The position numbers and the translations under genes were made by a program. A stretch of DNA of 28,158 nucleotides from an uncultured Desulfomonile sp. (GTDB taxonomy: Bacteria; Desulfobacterota; Desulfomonilia; Desulfomonilales; Desulfomonilaceae). This document shows positions 8,863 to 16,720 of the stretch, one piece after another. How positions within the stretch are numbered: the first letter of the stretch is position 1; the number at the start of each line of letters is the position of its first letter. Below the pieces are notes generated by a model. That model saw only the letters and a list, made by a program, of their open reading frames with translations. It was not told the DNA's origin and did not search any database. Location of the stretch: contig CALDNG010000330.1 of NCBI GenBank assembly GCA_937915285.1, positions 1 to 28,158 of the forward strand. The letters run 5' to 3'.

Positions 8863-10110
8863 CTATTGGCCTATCCATTCTTTGAGTTTTGGTACCACCA
8901 GAGATATAGGCGACTGCAGTTTGACAACTACCTCGCCAGTACAAAGAGTTCCCACCGTTACCAGAATTCGCGACCCCTTCTGGCTCGACCATTTGAATCC
9001 ACTTCTGGTTGAATCGTCCTTGACCAGAGTAACATTGACCGATGTTAGTGGGCCGAAACGGATTGCGTCCTCCACAAAACTGCGGTTGTTAAAAAGCCTC
9101 ATCAGGCTGTCTGCTGTTACAGGGAATTCGCTTATTCCATCTACAGTTCCTATTATGTATCCATACTCTTCCCTTTTAACAGTACTGGGAGTTATTTCGG
9201 CAGTCATGCCCGGAAGAATCTTCTTGCCCTTCATAGCCGCCACGGTCATGAAGACAGTGAGATCAGTTTCAAGCGGTTCAACATTCACGATTGTCATACC
9301 TGCCTGAACTATTGACTCTTCCATGGCCTCCAGGGAAACAACCGTACCCTTGAGGGGACTGAGAACCCTCGTTGATTCCTCGAGTTGGCGTTCGAGCAAC
9401 TCCATCTTGCCCCGGGCCTGTTCAATGTCGAATTTCTGTTTGAATATCCTTTGCTGGACGCTCTCCTGGAGTTCAACCTCCTGTAAATGATTGTTTCCAA
9501 GATCGCTCTTGAGCTTTTCGGTCTCAAGCATTGTGTTGTCAAGATCCAGCCTCGTCTGGACAACATTCTGCTTAAGCACATATCCCTGGTCGAAAAGTTC
9601 CTCATATGCCTTTAGGCGATCATTGAGCCATTTAGCCTTGCTTTCCTGAATCTTTATGGAGTTGCCAATGTTCTCCCGTTGAGCGGCTAGAACCCTTCGT
9701 CTGGATTCAGCCTCTTTTTCTATGAGATTCTTCTCCTGAGCATACTCGGCTTCCAGGTTGGAGAAGAGTATCTTTTGATTATCCAGTTGTTTTTGAACGT
9801 CTGGGTTGGTCATTGTGGCTACTAATTGACCCGCGTCCAGCGTGTCACCTATCTTTACCTTTATGGAACTGAGCCTTCCTGAACCGAGAGCGACAACGGG
9901 ATGAATGCCCCTGGGGTCTATGAATATTCCTAACCCATCAACCTTTGTAGGAATAGTTCCAAATATGCCCCAGGCCAGAGCCGTCAAGATGACAAGGGTG
10001 GCTGCTAGTAACCCTACCCAGCCTTGCGGAGATGTAATGCGCAGCAACTCATCCAGACGTTCCGGAGAGTTGAGCCGGTCGAGAACCTCTTGCCTGAATA
10101 TCTCTGCCAT
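8863..10110 (-). CDS. HlyD-family periplasmic adaptor of the NHLM-type exporter
   Basis: Encodes 415 residues. A short cytoplasmic N-terminus (FRQEVLDRLNSPERLDELL, typical of NHLM secretion proteins) is followed by one membrane helix at about 31-51. Next come a lipoyl/barrel-sandwich half (GSGRLSSIKVKIGDTLDAGQ), a long coiled coil at about 105-275 rich in Glu/Gln/Lys, the second half (VLSPLKGTVVSLEAMEESIV) and a beta-barrel region. It bridges the inner-membrane ABC transporters to the TolC-like channel. It is the first gene of the tight HlyD-ABC1-ABC2 block. No good Shine-Dalgarno sequence precedes the ATG. Instead GGTTTTTAACC, a small palindrome, ends two bases before it. Confidence 0.9.
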   Translation of the reverse strand: MAEIFRQEVLDRLNSPERLDELLRITSPQGWVGLLAATLVILTALAWGIFGTIPTKVDGLGIFIDPRGIHPVVALGSGRLSSIKVKIGDTLDAGQLVATMTNPDVQKQLDNQKILFSNLEAEYAQEKNLIEKEAESRRRVLAAQRENIGNSIKIQESKAKWLNDRLKAYEELFDQGYVLKQNVVQTRLDLDNTMLETEKLKSDLGNNHLQEVELQESVQQRIFKQKFDIEQARGKMELLERQLEESTRVLSPLKGTVVSLEAMEESIVQAGMTIVNVEPLETDLTVFMTVAAMKGKKILPGMTAEITPSTVKREEYGYIIGTVDGISEFPVTADSLMRLFNNRSFVEDAIRFGPLTSVNVTLVKDDSTRSGFKWSSQKGSRILVTVGTLCTGEVVVKLQSPISLVVPKLKEWIGQ

Positions 10111-10192
10111 TGGTTAAAAACCGATCCGAATACTGCGCTAGTCAATCAGGTTTGTGATGAAGACGAGATATATTAAACACCAGTCAAGTCTA

Positions 10193-10621
10193 CTACTGTT
10201 TCTTGCGAGTCCAAATCCCGACAGCGGCAACTATGTCATTGCCTGTAACATGACGGTATATCACCTGTATGGTATCTTTATCCTCTATGATTCCATCGAG
10301 AAATCCGTCTTGGTCTGCATAGTAAAAGGTCTCATTGTCATGTCCGATCACGGCGATAAACTTCTCTGAGGACTTGGCTGACTTAAACATTCCGTGCAAC
10401 ACTCTACCCTGCTGCTTTGTCACAACCACCTCTGCGTCCAGCGCACTGAACTCGCCCTTGTGATGCGTTCCAGGACCTTGTTCAGCTCCCCTGAGGATTA
10501 CACCGCCCTCGGCCTTTACGGTCCACACTCCAACCAGGTTGGGGATGGTCGAGTCAGCCAAAATGCTTGTGCAACATAGGACAACTAACAACAAGCTGAC
10601 AAAACAAATGTTTTTTTTCAT
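10193..10621 (-). CDS. Small secreted beta-rich protein, function unknown
   Basis: Encodes 142 residues with a clear Sec signal peptide (KKNICFVSLLLVVLCC..., cut near ILADS). The mature part starts with a G-x-W motif (LVGVWTV) and is a series of amphipathic beta strands ending GIWTRKK. This suggests a small beta barrel (lipocalin- or avidin-like in outline), but no family is recognised. AAGGA lies about 8 bases before the ATG. The gene ends 82 bases before the HlyD gene on the same strand, with no clear terminator or promoter between, so it may head the exporter operon. It has no double-glycine leader, so it is unlikely to be the C39 substrate. Confidence 0.65.
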   Translation of the reverse strand: MKKNICFVSLLLVVLCCTSILADSTIPNLVGVWTVKAEGGVILRGAEQGPGTHHKGEFSALDAEVVVTKQQGRVLHGMFKSAKSSEKFIAVIGHDNETFYYADQDGFLDGIIEDKDTIQVIYRHVTGNDIVAAVGIWTRKKQ

Positions 10622-10731
10622 GATTCTTATCCTTTCTCCTGTTTAACATTCCAGAAAATTCATTCAGCATTGTAATGGAACATGTTTTGTCTAAAAATGT
10701 TGAGATGACTTACGTCAAGCAAACCTATCGT

Positions 10732-12888
10732 TTAGAGCAAAGCATCCCGGAATACCTTGTAAATTTGTGGAGCCACTGAAGTAAAGCGTATCATTGCGAT
10801 ATTATGGTGGTCATCCTTCTCAATTGAAATAACCTTGCCATACATATCTCCAAAACCCTCGTAAGCCTTGTCACAAAGAGACATACGAAGATCTTCCCAT
10901 TGCCCTATTTGGTCCGATGTTTTGACAACTGCGCTGGTCGGAGATAGCTGAACAATGGACCCTTCGCGCATCTTTTCATCTATAATCTTGGAATCCATTC
11001 CAAAGAAACATACACTCAGTGGTTTATCCAGATCTTTAAACCTGTAACACCTGTCGCTGAGCTTGACTTCATATTCACCCCTTATGCCGGTAACCTGGTA
11101 AAGATTGACTTTCCCAACCACACCTTTCATTTCAACGCTGAGCCTGGTCTTGATTTCAAGTTTGTCGTTCAACTTGTCGTATGTGGCCTGGCTGACTAGG
11201 ACCTGACCACCTGTTGTGAATGATTCCATTCTGCCGGTGAAATTAACCTGCGCTCCAACAGCCCCGTACTTGGACCTTTTTTCAGATCCGATGTTACCCA
11301 CGACTACGCTACCGGTATTTATCGCCACACCCATCTCAAGGTGCGGCAATCCGTCAGCCTCATTAAGGGCGTTGATGTGCTCCATGGCGTTCTGCATCCT
11401 TAAAGCGCATGCGACAGCCCTGGCGGGATGATCATCGAGGTCCTGCGGAGCCCCAAAGAATGCCAGAATACCGTCCCCAATTATCTCGTCTATGGTTCCA
11501 CGATATTCAATGAGAATTTCTATCATGCTTCCAAGGTAACGGTTAAGAAACTTGATGACATCCTCAGGGGCCATGTTCGACGTCAACGCTGTAAAACCTC
11601 TCAGATCGGACATCATAACCGATATTTCGCGCTGTTCACCTCCAAGCTTTAGACCATCCTTGGATTCCAGAATACTGCTGACGACTTCCTTAGTCAGATA
11701 TCTGCCAAAAGTATCCCGAATAAAATCGCGTTCTTTCAGCCCCTGACTCATCTCTGTCAAGGATTCCGCCAGCTCACCGACTTCGTCCTTCACCTTGACA
11801 TCACTCAGGTCGATGTCCAAATCCCCCTGTTTTATTTTCCTTGCAGCCTCAGCCATTTTTCTGAGCGGTCTGGCAATGGACCTTGCAACGAGAAAACTTG
11901 GTACAAGCATCATTAAAATGCCCACGATAGACAGGATCAGCGTCTCCCGATGCAACCCCTGGATGTCTTCAAAAAGCGCGTCTTTGGAATAAACGGCTGC
12001 AAGAGACCATTTTGGGGAGGTTATCTGGGCGTGAGCCAAAACAGCGCCTTTTGGAAACAGCGGAGAGTAATCCAGAACAGATATTCCGGACCCCTCTTTT
12101 AGCATTGTGCGCCCGAGGTCTCTTAGTTTTGAGTCATTGTGGTTTTCCGCCAGACTGAAAATCGTCTCACGCATTATGAATTCAGGTATTCGGTGAGTCA
12201 CAAAACGACCGGAATCCGAGATGATGAAAAATTGGGAATCCCTTACCGTAGTGACTGACGCCACTAGCTCACTAAGCCATTTTAGTGAAACATCAGCTAC
12301 AACTACGCCTCGGAAATCTCCCTGGCTACCATCAGGATTCACATAATAAAAAGGCGCTGAGTAAGAAGTCATTACCTCTTTTGCGCCCTCGTCGAAATAC
12401 GGCTCTATCCAGACCGCACGGTTAAGAACCTTGGGGATGTGATACCAGTCCTTGCGAAGATAGTCCTCGGTTTCCGGACTCAGACCCTGATACACGTACT
12501 GGCCGTCTTTTTTGTAGTAATACGAACAGTATAGGGGAGTGTTTTTGTCGAAAGCCCATTCTTCGAAAGCTACTGCTATTCCGAAAACCTCGGAATGATC
12601 CTTTACTGATCTCAGAATGAGATTATCCAGGCCAGAAAGATCCGAAGAAGGGGTTTCCAGGAAAGCCTTGAGGCCTATTGGCGCCTTTTCCACAGCACGA
12701 AATTCCTGTTCTATGCGCCTTGCGACCGACAAAGAAAGGTATCTGGCTCGACGTTCAGCGTCCTTTAAAATGATCTCTTTTGAAAAGGTATAGCTATAAG
12801 CGAGAACGAATCCGAATACTACTGAGCTGGCGGCAATTACCATGAGAGCGAGCTTGAAAATGATGTGATTCCATATTCGGGTTTTCAC
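10732..12888 (-). CDS. Membrane-bound class III nucleotide cyclase with dCache-like sensor and HAMP domain
   Basis: Encodes 718 residues from a GTG start. TM1 is at about 13-33, a periplasmic dCache-like sensor at 40-310 (with RKDWY and WIEPYFDEG segments), TM2 at 316-337, HAMP at 337-390 and a class III cyclase at about 420-600. A C-terminal domain at about 612-715 looks PilZ-like (GSIVQLSPTSAVV). Metal-binding Asp428 (MSDLRGFT) and Asp472 (IGDGILAFFG) are present, as are Asn549 and Arg553 (VNFTGR). The purine-selecting position normally Lys in adenylyl cyclases is Glu468 (IDEIIGD), as in guanylyl cyclases, and its usual partner site is Gly542. The product could be cGMP or cAMP. The start overlaps the stop of the binding-protein gene by 4 bases (GTGA). 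Confidence 0.88.
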   Translation of the reverse strand: MKTRIWNHIIFKLALMVIAASSVVFGFVLAYSYTFSKEIILKDAERRARYLSLSVARRIEQEFRAVEKAPIGLKAFLETPSSDLSGLDNLILRSVKDHSEVFGIAVAFEEWAFDKNTPLYCSYYYKKDGQYVYQGLSPETEDYLRKDWYHIPKVLNRAVWIEPYFDEGAKEVMTSYSAPFYYVNPDGSQGDFRGVVVADVSLKWLSELVASVTTVRDSQFFIISDSGRFVTHRIPEFIMRETIFSLAENHNDSKLRDLGRTMLKEGSGISVLDYSPLFPKGAVLAHAQITSPKWSLAAVYSKDALFEDIQGLHRETLILSIVGILMMLVPSFLVARSIARPLRKMAEAARKIKQGDLDIDLSDVKVKDEVGELAESLTEMSQGLKERDFIRDTFGRYLTKEVVSSILESKDGLKLGGEQREISVMMSDLRGFTALTSNMAPEDVIKFLNRYLGSMIEILIEYRGTIDEIIGDGILAFFGAPQDLDDHPARAVACALRMQNAMEHINALNEADGLPHLEMGVAINTGSVVVGNIGSEKRSKYGAVGAQVNFTGRMESFTTGGQVLVSQATYDKLNDKLEIKTRLSVEMKGVVGKVNLYQVTGIRGEYEVKLSDRCYRFKDLDKPLSVCFFGMDSKIIDEKMREGSIVQLSPTSAVVKTSDQIGQWEDLRMSLCDKAYEGFGDMYGKVISIEKDDHHNIAMIRFTSVAPQIYKVFRDALL

Positions 12889-13880
12889 TGCGTTCCCCTG
12901 TAATATTCGTCAAAAGATGGCACTTCACTGATCATCCTGAAATCAAGCATGGTCTTCCCGACATTCAGGTAGTCCTCAAGCCGAAGTTCACCCAGCCTGG
13001 CCCCCGATGAACCTGATTCAACAAGTTCCTTCATTTTTGCCAGCATCCATTTTTGATGAGGCCTGTTTGAAGGCGTGTTCGCGTTCCGAACATATTTCAT
13101 GACTATGTTCAGCGCATCTTCCTGATGTTCAAGGGCATAAAGCCATCCTCTTAACGAGGCGCCAACGAATCTTTTACAAAGATCAGGATTTTTCTTGAGG
13201 GTTGATTCAAGTGTGAATAATGCATCCTCAGGGAAATTGAGGTCATAGTCACTCAGGATGAAAGTAGACAGTTCATCGTGATTCATGCCATTCTGGATCA
13301 GCGTGTGATATTCGTTGTAATGCATCACCGACATGGCGTCCAGAGCGCCTTTTAGGAAGAGTCCGACAGACGTGTAGTTGGGAATGACTTCGACGTTGAC
13401 CCCAAATTTCTTGAAGAATAGCATAGGTTGGAGATAAAAATGTCCTTCCCATAGACCAACCCGCTTGCCTTCGAAGTCCTGTGGCTTGAATATACCGCTA
13501 TCCTTCTTCGCCACCAATATGAGGGCCGATTTCTGAATGATCTGGGCCAGTTCTACTATTGGCTGTCCGACAGCCCTCTGGCGAATTCCATAGGTCAGCC
13601 AGTGAGTACAGAATGTGGCCTTTCCGGTAGCAAGCAACCCAAAGGGCTCTTTGCCTGGGCCTCCCTCCAAAAGCGTGAGGTCAATTCCTGCATCCCGGTA
13701 GAACCCCTTGTCGAGTGCAACCATATATCCGGCGAACTGAGCCTGCGGAATCCAGTGAGGGATCAGTGTAACCTTGTCGAGGGTATTGGGTTCAGACGAC
13801 GCAAAACAGTTGGCCCCCAGGACAATAATCAAGCCCATCATGGGAATTCCAACAAGTAATCTGGCAAGACTACGTCTCAT
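12885..13880 (-). CDS. Periplasmic NMT1/THI5-like substrate-binding protein
   Basis: Encodes 331 residues. A signal peptide (about 1-27, ending ANCFAS) precedes a type II periplasmic binding fold of the NMT1/THI5 family. Diagnostic segments are WIPQAQFAGYMVALDKGFYRD, a TGKATFCTHW pocket segment, QIIQKSALILVAKK and LEGKRVG-like FEGKRVGLWEG. The ligand is unknown; this family binds thiamine precursors, sulfonates, taurine and similar small molecules. The Cys-rich CCCFC motif of fungal THI5 is absent. No permease or ATPase gene is nearby. Instead the gene overlaps gyrA (ATGA) upstream and the cyclase (GTGA) downstream, so it probably serves as a ligand-presenting partner for the cyclase's periplasmic sensor rather than for uptake. 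Confidence 0.85.
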   Translation of the reverse strand: MRRSLARLLVGIPMMGLIIVLGANCFASSEPNTLDKVTLIPHWIPQAQFAGYMVALDKGFYRDAGIDLTLLEGGPGKEPFGLLATGKATFCTHWLTYGIRQRAVGQPIVELAQIIQKSALILVAKKDSGIFKPQDFEGKRVGLWEGHFYLQPMLFFKKFGVNVEVIPNYTSVGLFLKGALDAMSVMHYNEYHTLIQNGMNHDELSTFILSDYDLNFPEDALFTLESTLKKNPDLCKRFVGASLRGWLYALEHQEDALNIVMKYVRNANTPSNRPHQKWMLAKMKELVESGSSGARLGELRLEDYLNVGKTMLDFRMISEVPSFDEYYRGTQ

Positions 13881-16342
13881 TGATCCTGAACTGAATCCTC
13901 TTCATCTTCCTGACTTTCATCCGTGGGGTCCGCCCTGGTGACATCCACCACCTGCTCTGATGGATCCATCCTGACCAGAATTCTGCCACTCGTGTTGCGT
14001 CCGATTACCGATATCTCAGACATTCTCAGTCGAATTATTTTGCCCACGGATGTGACTATAAGGAGGTGATCAGTGTCTTCAACCATTTTTACGCCCACTA
14101 CATCACCAATCTTTTCATTGACGCGGATCGTTATTACGCCCTGACCTGACCTGTTCTGCTCGGAATATTCCTTCAAATGAGTCCGTTTTCCGAACCCATT
14201 CGTGGTTATGGTCAGTAATGTAGCGTTCTCGTTCGCTATGACCTCCATGGCTATGACTGCGTCGTCCTCTTTTAGGTTAATGCCCGACACTCCCCTGGCC
14301 TGTCTGCCCATTGACCGGATCTGCTCTTCATGAAAGCGTATTGCTTTCCCCTTTCGGCTGGCCAAAAGGATGTGGTCCGAGCCAGTAGTAAAATTTACGT
14401 CAATTAATTCATCATCTGGATCGATGGTGAGAGCTATTAGCCCGTTTGAGCGAGGACGAGAAAATTCCGATTTAGAAGTTTTCTTGATCTTTCCTTTCTT
14501 TGAGACCATCACTACATAGCCGTCTGCGCTGAGTTCCTGAACCGGAAGAATCTTGCGTATGGTTTCCCCATCATCCAGCTTCAACAGGTTGATGATCGCT
14601 CTACCCCGGCTATAGGGACCTTCTTCAGGGATCTGGTAGACCCGAATCCAGTGAACTCTCCCGCGATTGGAAAAACACAGCAATACATCATGCGATGAAC
14701 AGTAGAGAATCTGGTTTACAACATCCTCGCTGGCTGTCCTGGCCCCTATTCTTCCTTTCCCACCGGGCTTCTGGGATTTGTACATGCTGGCCTGAGCCCT
14801 CTTGACATATCCCTTGTTTGAAAAAGTTACGACCATGTCTTCCCTGGGAATCAAATCCTCTTCCTGGGGATCAAAACTGGAGTCAACTATCTCAGTTCGT
14901 CTTTCATCACCAAATTGTTCCCTGACACCCTCCAGTTCCGAGACTATGATATCCATCACCTTGGCTTCTGAGGACAATATCCCCTCGAGTTCCTCTATCC
15001 TGGCCAGAACTTCCTTGAGTTCCTGCAATATCTTGTCCCGTTCCAGGCCCGTCAATCTCTGAAGCCGCATATCGAGTATGGCTTGAGCCTGAATTTGTGA
15101 AAGCCCATATTCGGTCATCAGGGCGTCTCGCGCTGATGGGGGATTTTCAGCTTCACGGATTGTCCTGATGACGGCGTCAAGATTGTCCAGGGCAATTTTC
15201 AGGCCCTCGAGTATGTGAGCCCGTTCTTTTGCTCTTGCCAGTTCAAATTTCGTTCTTCTGGTGATGACCTCGATGCGGAAGTCAATGAAACCATGCAGCA
15301 GTTCCTTGAGGTTCAAGGTTCTGGGTCTGCCGTTGTCAACACACAACAGTTGTATGTTGAAATTCGTCTGTAGCTGGGTATGCTTGAATAACTGGTTCAC
15401 AACCACTTCAGGATTCTCATCCCTTTTAAGTTCAAACACGACCCTCATTCCCTGGCGATCCGATTCGTCGCGAATATCCCGGATGCCGACGATCTTTTTG
15501 TCCTTTACCAGATCAGCCACATTTTCAACCAGCCGGGCCTTATTGACCGTGTAGGGTAACTCGGTCACTACGATCCTCTGATAACCCTTGCCTACATCCT
15601 CTATATCCGTCCTGGCCCTCATTCTCACGCTTCCGCGACCAGTGTGATATGCGTCTCTGATTCCCTGACGGCCATGAATGAAACCATAGGTCGGAAAATC
15701 AGGCCCATGGATGTGTCTCATTAGATCAGCAATGGAGCAGTCTGGATTTCTAATGAGATGAATGGTTGCATTGATGGTCTCTGCAAGATTGTGTGGAGGA
15801 ATGCTAGTAGCCATTCCGACCGCAATTCCCTGTGATCCGTTAACCAAGAGGTTCGGAAACCTGGCCGGGAGGACAGTTGGCTCTTCCTGAGAGTTGTCAT
15901 AGTTCGGTACAAAGTTGACTGTGTCCTTGTCTATGTCATCCAGCATCGGCTGACAGATGCGGGACATTCTGACTTCAGTATAACGCATGGCCGCTGGAGC
16001 ATCACCATCAACGCTTCCGAAATTCCCTTGTCCATCTATGAAGGTGTATCTCAATGAAAACGGCTGAGCCATTCGGACTATCGAGTCGTAAACAGCCGTG
16101 TCACCATGTGGGTGGAATTGACCGATGACGTCACCGACCACTCTGGCCGCTTTCCTGTATGGGCGGTTCCAGACGTTGCCAGCCCTGTGCATTGCAAAGA
16201 GTATCCTTCTATGCACCGGCTTCAACCCATCCCGCAAGTCCGGCAAAGCTCTTCCAACAATTACGCTCATGGCGTAATCCAGATAGGATTTCTGAATTTC
16301 GTCTTCTATTCCAACAGCTATTATTTCCTGACCTGACGCCAA
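13877..16342 (-). CDS. gyrA: DNA gyrase subunit A
   Basis: Encodes 821 residues, full length. The breakage-reunion domain shows [21 protein letters not shown] and the catalytic Tyr121 in [10 protein letters not shown]. The equivalents of E. coli Ser83 and Asp87 are Thr82 and Asp86. The C-terminal beta-pinwheel starts near residue 500, with the GyrA box at 524-530 reading QKPGGKG instead of the common QRRGGKG. This mark separates GyrA from ParC and is slightly degenerate here. The tail is acidic (EDEEDS). The start is a TTG at 16342 with AAGGAAGG 8 bases upstream, and no other start precedes the conserved N-terminus. The stop overlaps the next gene by 4 bases. gyrB is not in the window. Confidence 0.97.
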   Translation of the reverse strand: MASGQEIIAVGIEDEIQKSYLDYAMSVIVGRALPDLRDGLKPVHRRILFAMHRAGNVWNRPYRKAARVVGDVIGQFHPHGDTAVYDSIVRMAQPFSLRYTFIDGQGNFGSVDGDAPAAMRYTEVRMSRICQPMLDDIDKDTVNFVPNYDNSQEEPTVLPARFPNLLVNGSQGIAVGMATSIPPHNLAETINATIHLIRNPDCSIADLMRHIHGPDFPTYGFIHGRQGIRDAYHTGRGSVRMRARTDIEDVGKGYQRIVVTELPYTVNKARLVENVADLVKDKKIVGIRDIRDESDRQGMRVVFELKRDENPEVVVNQLFKHTQLQTNFNIQLLCVDNGRPRTLNLKELLHGFIDFRIEVITRRTKFELARAKERAHILEGLKIALDNLDAVIRTIREAENPPSARDALMTEYGLSQIQAQAILDMRLQRLTGLERDKILQELKEVLARIEELEGILSSEAKVMDIIVSELEGVREQFGDERRTEIVDSSFDPQEEDLIPREDMVVTFSNKGYVKRAQASMYKSQKPGGKGRIGARTASEDVVNQILYCSSHDVLLCFSNRGRVHWIRVYQIPEEGPYSRGRAIINLLKLDDGETIRKILPVQELSADGYVVMVSKKGKIKKTSKSEFSRPRSNGLIALTIDPDDELIDVNFTTGSDHILLASRKGKAIRFHEEQIRSMGRQARGVSGINLKEDDAVIAMEVIANENATLLTITTNGFGKRTHLKEYSEQNRSGQGVITIRVNEKIGDVVGVKMVEDTDHLLIVTSVGKIIRLRMSEISVIGRNTSGRILVRMDPSEQVVDVTRADPTDESQEDEEDSVQDQ

Positions 16343-16720
16343 ACTAGGTTCCTTCCTTCAATCAGAATTGCCTGCAAACAATCCTCTGCTTCACACCAAA
16401 AATGTTTTGGAACAAAAATAACGCGCCGTACAAACGACATCTCTATTCCACTTTATTCTTGTCTCATATTATCATTGAAAAGCCTAATTTTTCAACAAAC
16501 CTGGAAGCCCAAAACGGCAAAAACCGCTTGTGGCATCCCAGATTATTTCCTGGCATTTGAGGTCAGAATCAGTCATGCCCTAATTACCATCCTGACTGGG
16601 CGACAAACCAGAACATATCGTGAAAACGGTCTTGCGTTATTGAAAACCAGGAGTTACACTCAAGAATTGCGACACTTTCTTCAGCCTTGAAACGTTTGAT
16701 ATTACCTTGTCTTTTTTGCG
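16343..16720. other. 378-bp divergent intergenic region between gyrA and the hybrid kinase gene
   Basis: Contains the gyrA promoter candidate and a 6-bp hairpin (CCAAAA, loop ATG, TTTTGG at 16396-16410) in the gyrA leader. An open frame at 16475-16690 on the plus strand starts with TTG, lacks a Shine-Dalgarno sequence and looks non-coding. No clear promoter for the kinase was found. Confidence 0.5.
16468..16495 (-). promoter_or_regulatory. Sigma-70-like promoter candidate for the gyrA operon
   Basis: On the minus strand, TTGAAA (16495-16490), a 16-base spacer, then GATAAT (16473-16468), five of six matches in each box. It implies a gyrA leader of about 120 bases. Because of the 4-base gene overlaps, this promoter would also express the binding-protein and cyclase genes. 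Confidence 0.45.

Noticed and set aside
8678..9307. Open frame of 209 codons on the plus strand across the HlyD/ABC1 junction
   Set aside because: It lies antisense to two well-supported genes, has no Shine-Dalgarno sequence and its translation shows no domain or protein-like composition.
12885..13880. NMT1-like protein as part of a thiamine-precursor ABC importer
   Set aside because: No permease or ATPase gene is adjacent and the gene is coupled to a cyclase instead, so an importer role is not supported by context.
16093..16110. Thr at the E. coli GyrA Ser83 position as a quinolone-resistance mutation
   Set aside because: Thr is a natural residue at this site in some bacteria, so resistance cannot be claimed without a comparison to relatives.
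16475..16690. Open frame of 71 codons upstream of the kinase gene
   Set aside because: TTG start without a Shine-Dalgarno sequence, mixed composition and no recognisable motif; it also covers the gyrA promoter candidate.
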